Source: Achromobacter veterisilvae
GTDB lineage: Bacteria; Pseudomonadota; Gammaproteobacteria; Burkholderiales; Burkholderiaceae_B
Assembly (NCBI RefSeq): GCF_900496975.1
Contig: NZ_UFQC01000006.1
Span: forward strand, 1 to 64,000
Length of the DNA stretch: 64,000 nt
Direction of reading: 5' to 3'
Of the stretch, positions 8,156 through 17,783 are shown one piece after another. Both the position numbers and the translations under genes were made by a program. Numbering within the stretch: position 1 is the first letter of the stretch; each line of letters opens with the position of its first letter. The notes beneath the pieces are model-generated. The model worked only from the letters and a program-made list of their open reading frames with translations. It ran no database searches and was not told the DNA's origin.

Positions 8156-9572
8156 CCCCCGCGTTGCGCATGAAGCGCCAGAGCTCCGGCGCTTCCGAAT
8201 AGGCCACGTTGAAGCGTATCCAGGGCGTGTCGGCTTCGTCCGCCTCGAAATAGGAGCCGGGGGCCAGCCAGATGCCGTCCTTCAGCGCCAGCTCGGCCAG
8301 GCCGTTGGCGCCGCGTTCGCGCCATTGCCCGCCCACCTTGGCCCACAGGAACAGGCCGCCCTGCGGCCGCCCGTAGATCTCGAAGCCGTGCTGCGCCATC
8401 AGCCGGCCCACGCCGGCGTGGGCCTCGGCCAGCCTTTCGCGGGTGCGGGCGATGTGGGCCCCGTAGCGCCCTTCCCGGATGACCTGGTGCACGATGCGCT
8501 CCATGATCTCCGGCGAAGTCAGGCCCACCGCCATCTTGGTGCGCGCGATATCGCGGACGAGGTCGCGGTGCGCCACCACGTAGCCCACCCGCACCGACGG
8601 GCTGATGACCTTGGAATAGCCGCCCAGGTAGACCACGCGCCGCGCGCCGTCCAGGGCGGCGAGCATCGGCGTCACCCCGGGCGCCAGTTCGCGCGATATG
8701 TCGTCCTCGATCACCCACAGCCCATGGCGCTCGGCCGCCTGCAGGATGCGGAACGCGTTGGCCATGCCGATGCTGGCGCCCGACGGATTCTGCAAGGCGG
8801 TATTGACGAACAGCGCACGAGGCCGGTGCCGGGCCACCGCGGCGTCCAGCGCGTCGCAATCCAGCCCGTCCACCGTGCGCGGCACGGCCACCGCCCGCAA
8901 GCCCGCCAACCGCAGCATCTGCAACAGGTTGGCGTAGGCCGGCTGCTCCACCACCACGGTGTCGCCCGGCCGCAGCAGCGTGCGGATCACCATGTCCAGT
9001 CCGTGGGTCACGCCCTGGGTCAGCAGCACCTGCGAGGCCTCGACCTCCATGCCCTGCGCGCCCAGGCTGGCCGCGATGGTCTCGCGCAGCGGCGCATAGC
9101 CGTAGGGATGCCCGTAGTTCGCGATGCGCATGGCCGGCACCCGCCCCATGTGGCGCAGGGCCATGTGCAGCCCTTCTTCGTTCAGCCATTCGCCCGGCAG
9201 CCAGCCGCAGCCGGATTTGATGGGAATGGAATGGTCCGCGAAGATGTCCGACAGCAGCCACCCGGCATTCAGGCGCGGCGGCTCCCAGGACAGCGGCTGG
9301 CGCGGGCGGGCCGGCGCGTCCGGCGTGGCGACGCGGTAGCCCGCGCCCGGCCGGGCCGCCAGCCAGCCCTGCGATACGAGCCGGCTGTAGGCGCTGGCCA
9401 CGGTAAAGGTGCTGACGCCGTACTGGCGCGCGAACTCGCGCACCGAGGGCAGCGGCATGCCCGGGCGCAGCGTCTGCGCCTCGATGGCCTGGAGGATGGC
9501 GGCGACCAGTTGTTCGACCAGGGTCGGCCCCTGGCCCCGGGCGCGGTCGGGCTGGAAATCGATCACGGACAT
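8151..9572 (-). CDS. MocR-family (GntR HTH plus aminotransferase-fold) transcriptional regulator
   Basis: The 473-residue protein joins an N-terminal GntR winged helix (about 12-80; PSVREFARQYGVSTFTVASAYSRL) to a fold-type I aminotransferase domain. The PLP lysine is K321 in GGYSKVISPSVRVG, and NTALQNPSG and IEDDISREL give the cofactor pocket. MocR proteins sense PLP or an amino-acid adduct and usually control a neighbouring divergent gene. Here the neighbour is a beta-alanine:pyruvate aminotransferase, so control of beta-amino-acid use is likely. A strong inverted repeat lies next to the start codon. The 3' end is partly duplicated downstream without harming the frame. Confidence 0.9.
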   Translation of the reverse strand: MSVIDFQPDRARGQGPTLVEQLVAAILQAIEAQTLRPGMPLPSVREFARQYGVSTFTVASAYSRLVSQGWLAARPGAGYRVATPDAPARPRQPLSWEPPRLNAGWLLSDIFADHSIPIKSGCGWLPGEWLNEEGLHMALRHMGRVPAMRIANYGHPYGYAPLRETIAASLGAQGMEVEASQVLLTQGVTHGLDMVIRTLLRPGDTVVVEQPAYANLLQMLRLAGLRAVAVPRTVDGLDCDALDAAVARHRPRALFVNTALQNPSGASIGMANAFRILQAAERHGLWVIEDDISRELAPGVTPMLAALDGARRVVYLGGYSKVISPSVRVGYVVAHRDLVRDIARTKMAVGLTSPEIMERIVHQVIREGRYGAHIARTRERLAEAHAGVGRLMAQHGFEIYGRPQGGLFLWAKVGGQWRERGANGLAELALKDGIWLAPGSYFEADEADTPWIRFNVAYSEAPELWRFMRNAGA

Positions 9573-9574
9573 AT

Positions 9575-9605
9575 CTGTACAGTTGTGCTGTTTACAACTA
9601 TACAG
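9575..9605. promoter_or_regulatory. Candidate MocR operator: 12-bp inverted repeat
   Basis: CTGTACAGTTGT (9575-9586) and ACAACTATACAG (9594-9605) pair with one mismatch across a 7-nt spacer. The site begins 3 bp from the MocR start codon, in the divergent region with the aminotransferase gene, as expected for autoregulation plus control of the neighbour. Confidence 0.6.
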
Positions 9606-9727
9606 TTAGCGGCATTTGCGTGGATCGTATATTTGCATTCCCTCCCGGACGCACCAGAATCGTCTGCATGCCGCTGGCTGCGCGATCGTCGCGCAGGCCC
9701 GGCGCCCGTCCCGACCCTGGAGCCGCC

Positions 9728-11046
9728 ATGAACGCCCCCGCCTTGCCCGACCTGTCCCATCTCTGGATGCCTTTCACTGCCAACAAGCAGTTCAAGGCCC
9801 ATCCGCGCATGCTGGCCACGGCCAAAGGCATGTACTACACCTCGGCCGACGGCCGCCAGGTGCTGGACGGCACCGCCGGCCTGTGGTGCGTCAACGCCGG
9901 CCACGGCCGCGAGGAAATCGTCGCCGCGATCGCCAACCAGGCGGGGACCATGGATTACGCGCCGGGCTTCCAACTGGGCCATCCGCTGGCCTTCGAAGCC
10001 GCCACCGCCGTGGCCGGCCTGATGCCGCAGGGGCTGGACCGCGTCTTCTTCACGAACTCGGGCTCCGAGTCCGTCGACACCTCGCTGAAAATCGCCCTGG
10101 CCTATCACCGCGCCCGCGGCGAGGGCCAGCGCACCCGCCTGATCGGCCGCGAGCGCGGCTACCACGGCGTGGGCTTCGGCGGCATCTCGGTCGGCGGTAT
10201 CTCGGCCAACCGCAAGACCTTCTCCGGCGCGCTGCTGCCCGCCGTGGACCACCTGCCACACACGCACAACCTGGAGCAGAACGCCTACTCCAAGGGCCAG
10301 CCCGCCTGGGGCGCCCAACTGGCCGACGAACTGGAGCGCATCATCGCCCTGCACGATGCCTCCACCATCGCCGCCGTGATCGTCGAGCCCATGGCCGGCT
10401 CGACCGGCGTGCTGATCCCGCCCAAGGGCTACCTGGAAAAGCTGCGCGAAATCACCTCCAAGCACGGCATCCTGCTGATCTTCGACGAAGTCATCACCGC
10501 CTACGGCCGCCTGGGCGCCGCCACGGCCTCGGAATTGTTCGGCGTGACGCCGGACATCATCGCCATGGCCAAGGGCGTCAGCAACGCGGCCGTGCCCGCC
10601 GGCGCGGTCGCCGTCAAGCGCGAAGTGCACGACGCCATCGTCAACGGCCCCGCCGGCGGCATCGAATTCTTCCACGGCTACACCTATTCGGCGCACCCGC
10701 TCGCGGCCGCCGCCATCCTGGCCACCCTGGACATCTACCGCCGCGAAGACCTCTTCGGCCGCGCCCGCAAGCTGTCCGGCGCCTTCCAGGAAGCCGCCCA
10801 CTCCCTGAAGGGCGCGCCCCACGTCATCGACGTGCGCAACCTGGGCCTGGTCAGCGGCATCGAGCTGGCCACGCGCGCCGGCGCGCCCGGCGCCCGCGCC
10901 GCGGAAGTCTTCCACAAGTGCTTCGACAGCGGCCTGATGGTGCGCTACACCGGCGACATCATCGCCGTCTCGCCCCCGCTGATCATCGACGAGGCCCAGA
11001 TCGGACAGATTTTCGAACAGATCGGCAAGGTCCTGAAGGAAGTAGC

Positions 11047-11050
<4 letters not shown>
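9728..11050 (+). CDS. Beta-alanine:pyruvate (omega-amino acid) aminotransferase
   Basis: The 440-residue class III PLP aminotransferase moves the amino group of beta-alanine or related beta-amino acids to pyruvate, giving malonate semialdehyde and L-alanine. Visible motifs are [17 protein letters not shown] (PLP phosphate), [24 protein letters not shown] (Asp to pyridine N) and [14 protein letters not shown] with catalytic K282. The opening [12 protein letters not shown] is characteristic of the omega-amino acid:pyruvate group. ATG 9728 has GGAG 7 nt upstream; a longer frame upstream lacks a ribosome site. It overlaps the next gene by 4 nt (ATGA), so the two steps are translationally coupled. 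It is divergent from the MocR regulator. Confidence 0.92.
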
Positions 11051-12540
<1,490 letters not shown>

Positions 12541-12552
12541 GGGTCCCCCCCC

Positions 12553-12582
12553 GAAGCGCTTCGCGCTTCCCCCCCAGGGGGG
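12553..12582. repeat. Double stem-loop after mmsA
   Basis: GAAGCG-CTTCG-CGCTTC is followed directly by CCCCCC-A-GGGGGG. This pair of hairpins resembles an intergenic element common in Burkholderiales, probably ending the aminotransferase/mmsA message. The rest of the 218-bp gap (to 12758) shows nothing further. Confidence 0.5.
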
Positions 12583-12758
12583 CGTCGCTGCGGACCGGCG
12601 GAGCCGGATCCGCGCGACCCCGCTTGGGGACGGCCTTGCCTGATTGTGGCGTTGTGCCTGTTTTATGCGTGGTTGGGGGTACGGCAGCGCCACTTCAGAA
12701 CTGACTCGGGCGCGGCGTAGCCGCGCCTTCCTCACATCAAAACGATAAGGGGAATCCG

Positions 12759-14267
12759 ATGCGCATCGGGATAGGCGGGTTTCAGCACGAGACCAATACG
12801 TTCGCGCCGTCGCGCGCCACGTGGGAGGACTTCGCCGAGAAAGGCGGGGGCTGGCCCAGGCTGGTCAGCGGACCGGCGATGTTCCAGGCGGTCGCGGGCG
12901 CCAACATTCCGGTGGCGGGCTTCATCGAGGCCATGGGACGGCACACGCTGCTGCCCACCACCTGGGCCGCGGCCAGCCCCTCGGGCCCGGTCACCCGGGA
13001 CGCCTTCGAACGCATCAGCGCCATGATCCTGCAAGGCCTGGCCCAGGCCGCGCCGCTGGACGGCGTCTACCTGGACCTGCACGGCGCCATGGTGACCGAG
13101 CACCTGGACGACGGCGAAGGCGAATTGCTCAGGCGCGTGCGCGAACTGGTGGGCCCGAACGTGCCGGTCGTGGCCAGCCTGGACCTGCATGCCAACGTCA
13201 CGCGCGCCATGGTGCGCCACGCCGACGCGCTGGTCTGCTACCGCACCTATCCCCACATCGACATGGCCGAAACCGGGCAGCGCGCCGCGGAACTGCTGCA
13301 ACGTCGGCTGGCGGGCATGCCGCGGCCCTGCGTGGCGCTGCGCTCCCTGCCCGATCTGATCTCCCTGTGCTGGCAGTCCACCGACATCGAACCGTCGCGC
13401 AGTCTGTACCGGCTGGTCGGCGACATCGAAGCGCGCGGCGCCGCCAGCCTGTCCTTCGCCACGGGTTTTCCCGCGGCGGACTTCCCCGAATGCGCGCCCA
13501 CGGTGTGGGCCTATGGCGCCACCCAGGCCGAGGCCGACGCCGCGGCCGACGAAATGACGCGCGTCGTGCTCGATGCGGAACGCGACTTCGGCGGCCGGCT
13601 CTACACGCCGGACGAGGCCGTGCAGGAAGCCTTGCGGCTGGCGCGGGACGCCAGCAGGCCCGTGGTCATCGCCGATGCGCAGGACAACCCCGGCGCGGGC
13701 GGCAGTTCGGACACCACCGGCTTGCTGCGCGCCCTGATCCGGCACGATGCGCGCGATGCCGCCATCGGCCTGATCGTCGATCCGGCGGCCGCGCTGGCCG
13801 CCCACCGCGCGGGCGCGGGCAAGAAAGTTCGAATTGCATTGGGTGGACATTCGGGTATTCCCGACGACGAACCGCTGGACACCGAATTCATTGTCGAGAA
13901 AACTTCGGATGGGCGTTTCGATACGCACGGCGCGTTCTACCGCGGATTCCACATGGACCTGGGCCCCAGCGCCTGCCTGCGCATCGGCGGAGTGCGCATC
14001 ATCGTCGCCTCCAACAAGGTGCAGATGGCCGACCAGGAAATGTTCCGTTTCGCGGGCGTGGAACCGCGGCGCGCGGCGATCCTGGCGGTCAAGAGTTCCG
14101 CGCACTTCCGCGCGGATTTTTCCCCCATCGCGCAGACGATCCTGGTGTGCGCGGCCCCCGGTTCCATGCTGATGGATGCGGCAAAACAACCATGGACACG
14201 GTTGCGCCCGGGCATCAGAATGGCGCCTTGCGGACCGGTCTTTCCCGGCCGGTCGGCTACTGCCTGA
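12759..14267 (+). CDS. M81-family metallopeptidase, MlrC-like (copy 1)
   Basis: The 502-residue protein belongs to the M81 family, named after MlrC, the microcystin-degrading zinc peptidase that releases the beta-amino acid Adda from linear peptides. Family marks are the N-terminal FQHETNTF, YLDLHGAMV, SLDLHANV (DxH zinc motif), YPHIDMAE and the C-terminal-domain segment DNPGAGGSSDTT. Most M81 members have no known substrate. It opens a plus-strand run with a peptide-type ABC importer, an amidase and a second M81 gene. Spacing to the binding-protein gene is 80 nt. Cytoplasmic, no signal peptide. The last 30 residues lie beyond the conserved part. Confidence 0.88.
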   Translation: MRIGIGGFQHETNTFAPSRATWEDFAEKGGGWPRLVSGPAMFQAVAGANIPVAGFIEAMGRHTLLPTTWAAASPSGPVTRDAFERISAMILQGLAQAAPLDGVYLDLHGAMVTEHLDDGEGELLRRVRELVGPNVPVVASLDLHANVTRAMVRHADALVCYRTYPHIDMAETGQRAAELLQRRLAGMPRPCVALRSLPDLISLCWQSTDIEPSRSLYRLVGDIEARGAASLSFATGFPAADFPECAPTVWAYGATQAEADAAADEMTRVVLDAERDFGGRLYTPDEAVQEALRLARDASRPVVIADAQDNPGAGGSSDTTGLLRALIRHDARDAAIGLIVDPAAALAAHRAGAGKKVRIALGGHSGIPDDEPLDTEFIVEKTSDGRFDTHGAFYRGFHMDLGPSACLRIGGVRIIVASNKVQMADQEMFRFAGVEPRRAAILAVKSSAHFRADFSPIAQTILVCAAPGSMLMDAAKQPWTRLRPGIRMAPCGPVFPGRSATA

Positions 14268-14347
14268 ACCTCGCGCGCCGCGACTCGCGGCGGGTTAACG
14301 ACGCAGCGGCGCATCGCGCCGCTCACTACGCACCAAGGGGAAGATTC

Positions 14348-15913
14348 ATGCTGAAGTTCGTCCGAGCCGCCGCGTTGGCCGGCGCCACCCTCATGATGGC
14401 CCACGGCGCCTATGCCGAGACCGTCATCAAGACGGTGATGCACTCGCCTCTGCGCCTGACCGATCCGCACGCCACCACCGCGTACATCACGACGTGGCAC
14501 GGCTACATGATCTACGACACCCTTCTGGCCACCGACGCCGACAACAAGATCCAGCCGCAGATGCTCGAAAAATGGGAAGTCTCGCCCGACGGCAAGACCT
14601 ACACCATGACGCTGCGCGACGGCCAGAAATGGCATGACGGCAAGCCCGTGACCTCGGAAGACTGCGTGGCCTCGATCAAGCGCTGGGCCGCCGGCGACGG
14701 CATGGGCCGCACGCTGCTGAAGTTCACCGACAAGATCGAAGTCATCGACGACAAGAACTTCCGCATCGTCATGAAAGAGCCCACCGACCTGGCGCTGCGC
14801 GCCCTGTCCAAGCCCACCGGCACCGCGCCGTTCATGATGCCCAAGCGCATCGCGGACCTGGCCATCGGCCAGCCCATCACCGACATGACCGGTTCGGGCC
14901 CGTTCAAGGTCACCGAGTTCAAGCCGGGCGTGAAGACGGTCTACGTCAAGAACGCCGACTACGTGCCGCGCAAGGAGCCCGCGAGCGGCCTGGCCGGCGG
15001 CAAGGTCGTCAATGTGGACAAGGTCGAATGGGACGTCATGCCCGACGCCCTGACCACCGCCAATGCGCTGCTGGGCGGCGAGATCGACTTCGTCGAACAG
15101 TTCCCGTACGACCTGCTGCCGATGATCGAAGGCAACAAGGACCTGAAGGAAGAGTCGCTCAGCCCTGTCGGCTACTTCACGATGTACCGCTTCAACTTCA
15201 AGTACCCGCCCTTCAACAACAAGAAGATCCGCCAGGCCGCGATGTACGCGATCGGCCAGGAGGACGTAATGAAGGCGCTGGTCGGCAATCCCAAGTACTG
15301 GAAGACGTGCGCGTCGCTGTGGGGCTGCGGCACGCCGCTGGAAACCGACATCGGCAAGGACGTGGTCGTCCCGTCCAACATCGACAAGGCGAAGGCCCTC
15401 CTGAAGGAAGCGGGCTACGACAACACGCCCATCCTGGTCATGCACGCGACCGACGTGGGCACGCTGTCGGCGCAGCCGGTCGTGATGGCGCAGGCGCTGC
15501 GCAAGGCGGGATTCAACGTCAACCTGGCGGCGATGGACTGGCAGAGCGTGGCCACGCGCCGCGCCTCGAAGGCCGCGCCCGCGGAAGGCGGCTGGAACAT
15601 CCACAACACCAACTGGTACGCCACGGACGTGATGGATCCGGTCCGCTCCGCGCCGGCCGCCGCCAACGGCGACAACGCCTGGTTCGGCTGGCCCGACTTC
15701 CCGCAGGTCGAGGAACTGCGCACGAAGATGGCGCTGACCTCCGACCCCGCGGAACAGAAGAAGATCGCCGAGGAAGTGCAGCGCATCGGCATCGACGAGG
15801 GCCTGTACGTGCCGCTGGGCCAGATGTCGGTGCCCACGGTCTACTCGACCAAGCTCTCGGGCCTGGTGCACGCGCCGGTCTTCGCGTTCTGGAACGTCAA
15901 GAAAGCCCCTTGA
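14348..15913 (+). CDS. ABC importer substrate-binding protein, family 5 (dipeptide/oligopeptide type)
   Basis: The 521-residue periplasmic protein has a signal peptide (LKFVRAAALAGATLMMAHG, cut after AYA about residue 23). It has the family 5 fold that binds peptides, nickel or other amides: KWEVSPDGKTYTMTLRDGQKWHDGKPVTSED near the N-terminus and FNFKYPPFNNKKIRQAAMYAI in the middle. It heads the transport genes, with the permeases 27 nt downstream. The cargo is unknown; the flanking M81 peptidases and amidase suggest a peptide or amide. Confidence 0.9.
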   Translation: MLKFVRAAALAGATLMMAHGAYAETVIKTVMHSPLRLTDPHATTAYITTWHGYMIYDTLLATDADNKIQPQMLEKWEVSPDGKTYTMTLRDGQKWHDGKPVTSEDCVASIKRWAAGDGMGRTLLKFTDKIEVIDDKNFRIVMKEPTDLALRALSKPTGTAPFMMPKRIADLAIGQPITDMTGSGPFKVTEFKPGVKTVYVKNADYVPRKEPASGLAGGKVVNVDKVEWDVMPDALTTANALLGGEIDFVEQFPYDLLPMIEGNKDLKEESLSPVGYFTMYRFNFKYPPFNNKKIRQAAMYAIGQEDVMKALVGNPKYWKTCASLWGCGTPLETDIGKDVVVPSNIDKAKALLKEAGYDNTPILVMHATDVGTLSAQPVVMAQALRKAGFNVNLAAMDWQSVATRRASKAAPAEGGWNIHNTNWYATDVMDPVRSAPAAANGDNAWFGWPDFPQVEELRTKMALTSDPAEQKKIAEEVQRIGIDEGLYVPLGQMSVPTVYSTKLSGLVHAPVFAFWNVKKAP

Positions 15914-15940
15914 CGGGCACAAGCAGTTAGGGGGAATTAC

Positions 15941-16882
15941 ATGCTGGCATTTGTCTCACGCCGGCTCCTCGCGACCATCCCCGTTCTGGTGATGGTCGCG
16001 GTGGTGGTCTTCGCGATATTGCGTTTCAGCCCGGGGGATCCGGCCATCATCATGGCGGGCGACGGCGCCACGCCCGAACGTATCGAACAGATACGGCAGA
16101 CGATGGGCCTGGACCAGCCGGTCATCAAACAGTTCTTCATCTGGGGCGGCAAGCTCCTGCAAGGCGACCTGGGCACCTCGCTGATGTCCGGCGTGCCCGT
16201 CACGAAACTGATCGGCCAGCGGCTGGAGCCTTCGTTGGGCCTGGCCGTCCTGACCCTGGTCTTCACCCTGCTCGTCGCCATCCCGCTGGGCATTCTCGCG
16301 GCATGGCGCCAGGGCAGGCTGCTGGACCGCGCGGTGATGGGCTTTTCGGTGCTGGGCTTCTCGGTGCCCGTGTTCGTCACGGGCTACCTGCTCATCTGGC
16401 TATTCGCCATCAAGCTGGGCTGGTTCAACGTGCAGGGCTACGCGCCGCTGGCCAACGGCTTCTGGCCGTTCCTGCACCGGCTCATCCTGCCGTCCCTGGC
16501 CCTGTCCACCGTCTATGTCGCGCTGATCGCGCGCATCACGCGCACCAGCGTGATCGAAGTCATGGGGGAAGACTTCATCCGCACCGCCCGCTCCAAGGGC
16601 CTGGGCGAAACCGGCGTGCTGCTGGGACACGCCCTGCGCAACGCCGCCGTGCCCATCGCCACCGTCGTGGGCCTGGGCATCGCGCTGCTGATCAGCGGCG
16701 TCGTCGTGACCGAATCGGTCTTCAACATCCCCGGCCTGGGCCGGCTGGTGGTGGAAGCCGTGCTGGCCCGCGACTATCCGGTCATCCAGGGCCTGACGCT
16801 GTTCTTCGCGTTCGTCTACGTGTTCATCAATCTGGTTGTCGATTGCGCCTACACGGTGTTCGACCCGCGGATCAGATACTAG
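15941..16882 (+). CDS. ABC importer permease, DppB type
   Basis: The 313-residue inner-membrane permease starts LAFVSRRLLATIPVLVMVAV, typical of DppB/OppB proteins, and has about six spans. The cytoplasmic EAA loop that docks the ATPase is RTARSKGLGETGVLLGHALR. It pairs with the DppC-type permease 10 nt downstream. Confidence 0.92.
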   Translation: MLAFVSRRLLATIPVLVMVAVVVFAILRFSPGDPAIIMAGDGATPERIEQIRQTMGLDQPVIKQFFIWGGKLLQGDLGTSLMSGVPVTKLIGQRLEPSLGLAVLTLVFTLLVAIPLGILAAWRQGRLLDRAVMGFSVLGFSVPVFVTGYLLIWLFAIKLGWFNVQGYAPLANGFWPFLHRLILPSLALSTVYVALIARITRTSVIEVMGEDFIRTARSKGLGETGVLLGHALRNAAVPIATVVGLGIALLISGVVVTESVFNIPGLGRLVVEAVLARDYPVIQGLTLFFAFVYVFINLVVDCAYTVFDPRIRY

Positions 16883-16892
16883 GGGCCGACCC

Positions 16893-17783
16893 ATGCAAAC
16901 GCCAACCGACGCCGCCGACCTCCCCGGAGGCGGCAACCCCCAAGTCACGGCCTGGCGGCAAATCCGCCAGGGGCTCAAGAGCTGGCCGGTCATGCTTGCG
17001 CTGGCGGTGCTGGCGGCGATCGTCGTCGTCGCGCTGTTCGCGCCCCTGCTGGGCACCGTCGATCCCACCTTCATCGACCCCGGCGCCCGCCTGAAGCAGC
17101 CCTTCACCGACTACCTGTTCGGCACGGATGCCTTCGGCCGCGACGTCTGGTCGCGCGTGGCCTACGGCGCCCGCGTCTCGCTCATCGCGGGCCTGGGCGC
17201 GGCGGTCGTCAGCGTCGCCATCGGGTTGGTCGTCGGCGTGATCGCGGGCTGGTTCCGCTCGCTGGACGGCCTGATCATGCGCACCATGGACGCCATCATG
17301 GCGATCCCCGGCATCCTGCTGGCGATCGCCCTGGTGTCCGTCACCGGCGCCAGCCTCACGACCGTGCTGGTGGCCATCACCATCCCGGAAATCCCGCGCG
17401 TGGTCCGGCTGGTGCGCGGCCAGATCCTGACCGTGCGCGGCGAGCCCTACGTCGAAGCGGCGCTGGCCCTGGGCACGCCGCTGCCGCTGCTGCTGTGGCG
17501 CCACATGGTGCCCAGCACGATCGCGCCGCTGACCGTGCAGGGCACCTATGTCTTCGCGTCCGCCATGCTGACCGAAGCCATCCTCAGCTTCCTGGGCGCG
17601 GGCATTCCTCCCGAGATCGCCTCCTGGGGCAACATCATGTCCGAAGGCCGCATGTATTTCCGCATGCTGCCCGGGTTGATTCTCTTTCCCGGCCTGTTCC
17701 TGTCGCTGACCGTGCTCAGCGTGAACATCCTGGGAGACGCCCTGCGCGACGCGCTGGACCCCAAAATGGTGCGCAGGATCTGA
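16893..17783 (+). CDS. ABC importer permease, DppC type
   Basis: The 296-residue partner permease has an N-terminal cytoplasmic tail, a first span around residue 35 and the DppC-type stretch LFGTDAFGRDVWSRVAYGAR. Its EAA loop is EAALALGTPLPLLLWRHMV. ATG 16893 was chosen for its AGGGG ribosome site over an upstream in-frame ATG inside the preceding gene. Its TGA overlaps the ATG of the ATPase gene by one base. Confidence 0.92.
   Translation: MQTPTDAADLPGGGNPQVTAWRQIRQGLKSWPVMLALAVLAAIVVVALFAPLLGTVDPTFIDPGARLKQPFTDYLFGTDAFGRDVWSRVAYGARVSLIAGLGAAVVSVAIGLVVGVIAGWFRSLDGLIMRTMDAIMAIPGILLAIALVSVTGASLTTVLVAITIPEIPRVVRLVRGQILTVRGEPYVEAALALGTPLPLLLWRHMVPSTIAPLTVQGTYVFASAMLTEAILSFLGAGIPPEIASWGNIMSEGRMYFRMLPGLILFPGLFLSLTVLSVNILGDALRDALDPKMVRRI

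Larger units (their letters stand above)
7896..8256. repeat. 361-bp tandem duplication, right unit
   Basis: This is the direct repeat of 7535-7895. It supplies the real 3' end of the MocR gene at its right side. The border base pairs (7534/7895 and 7896/8257) show no obvious homology, so the event may have been illegitimate. Confidence 0.95.
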
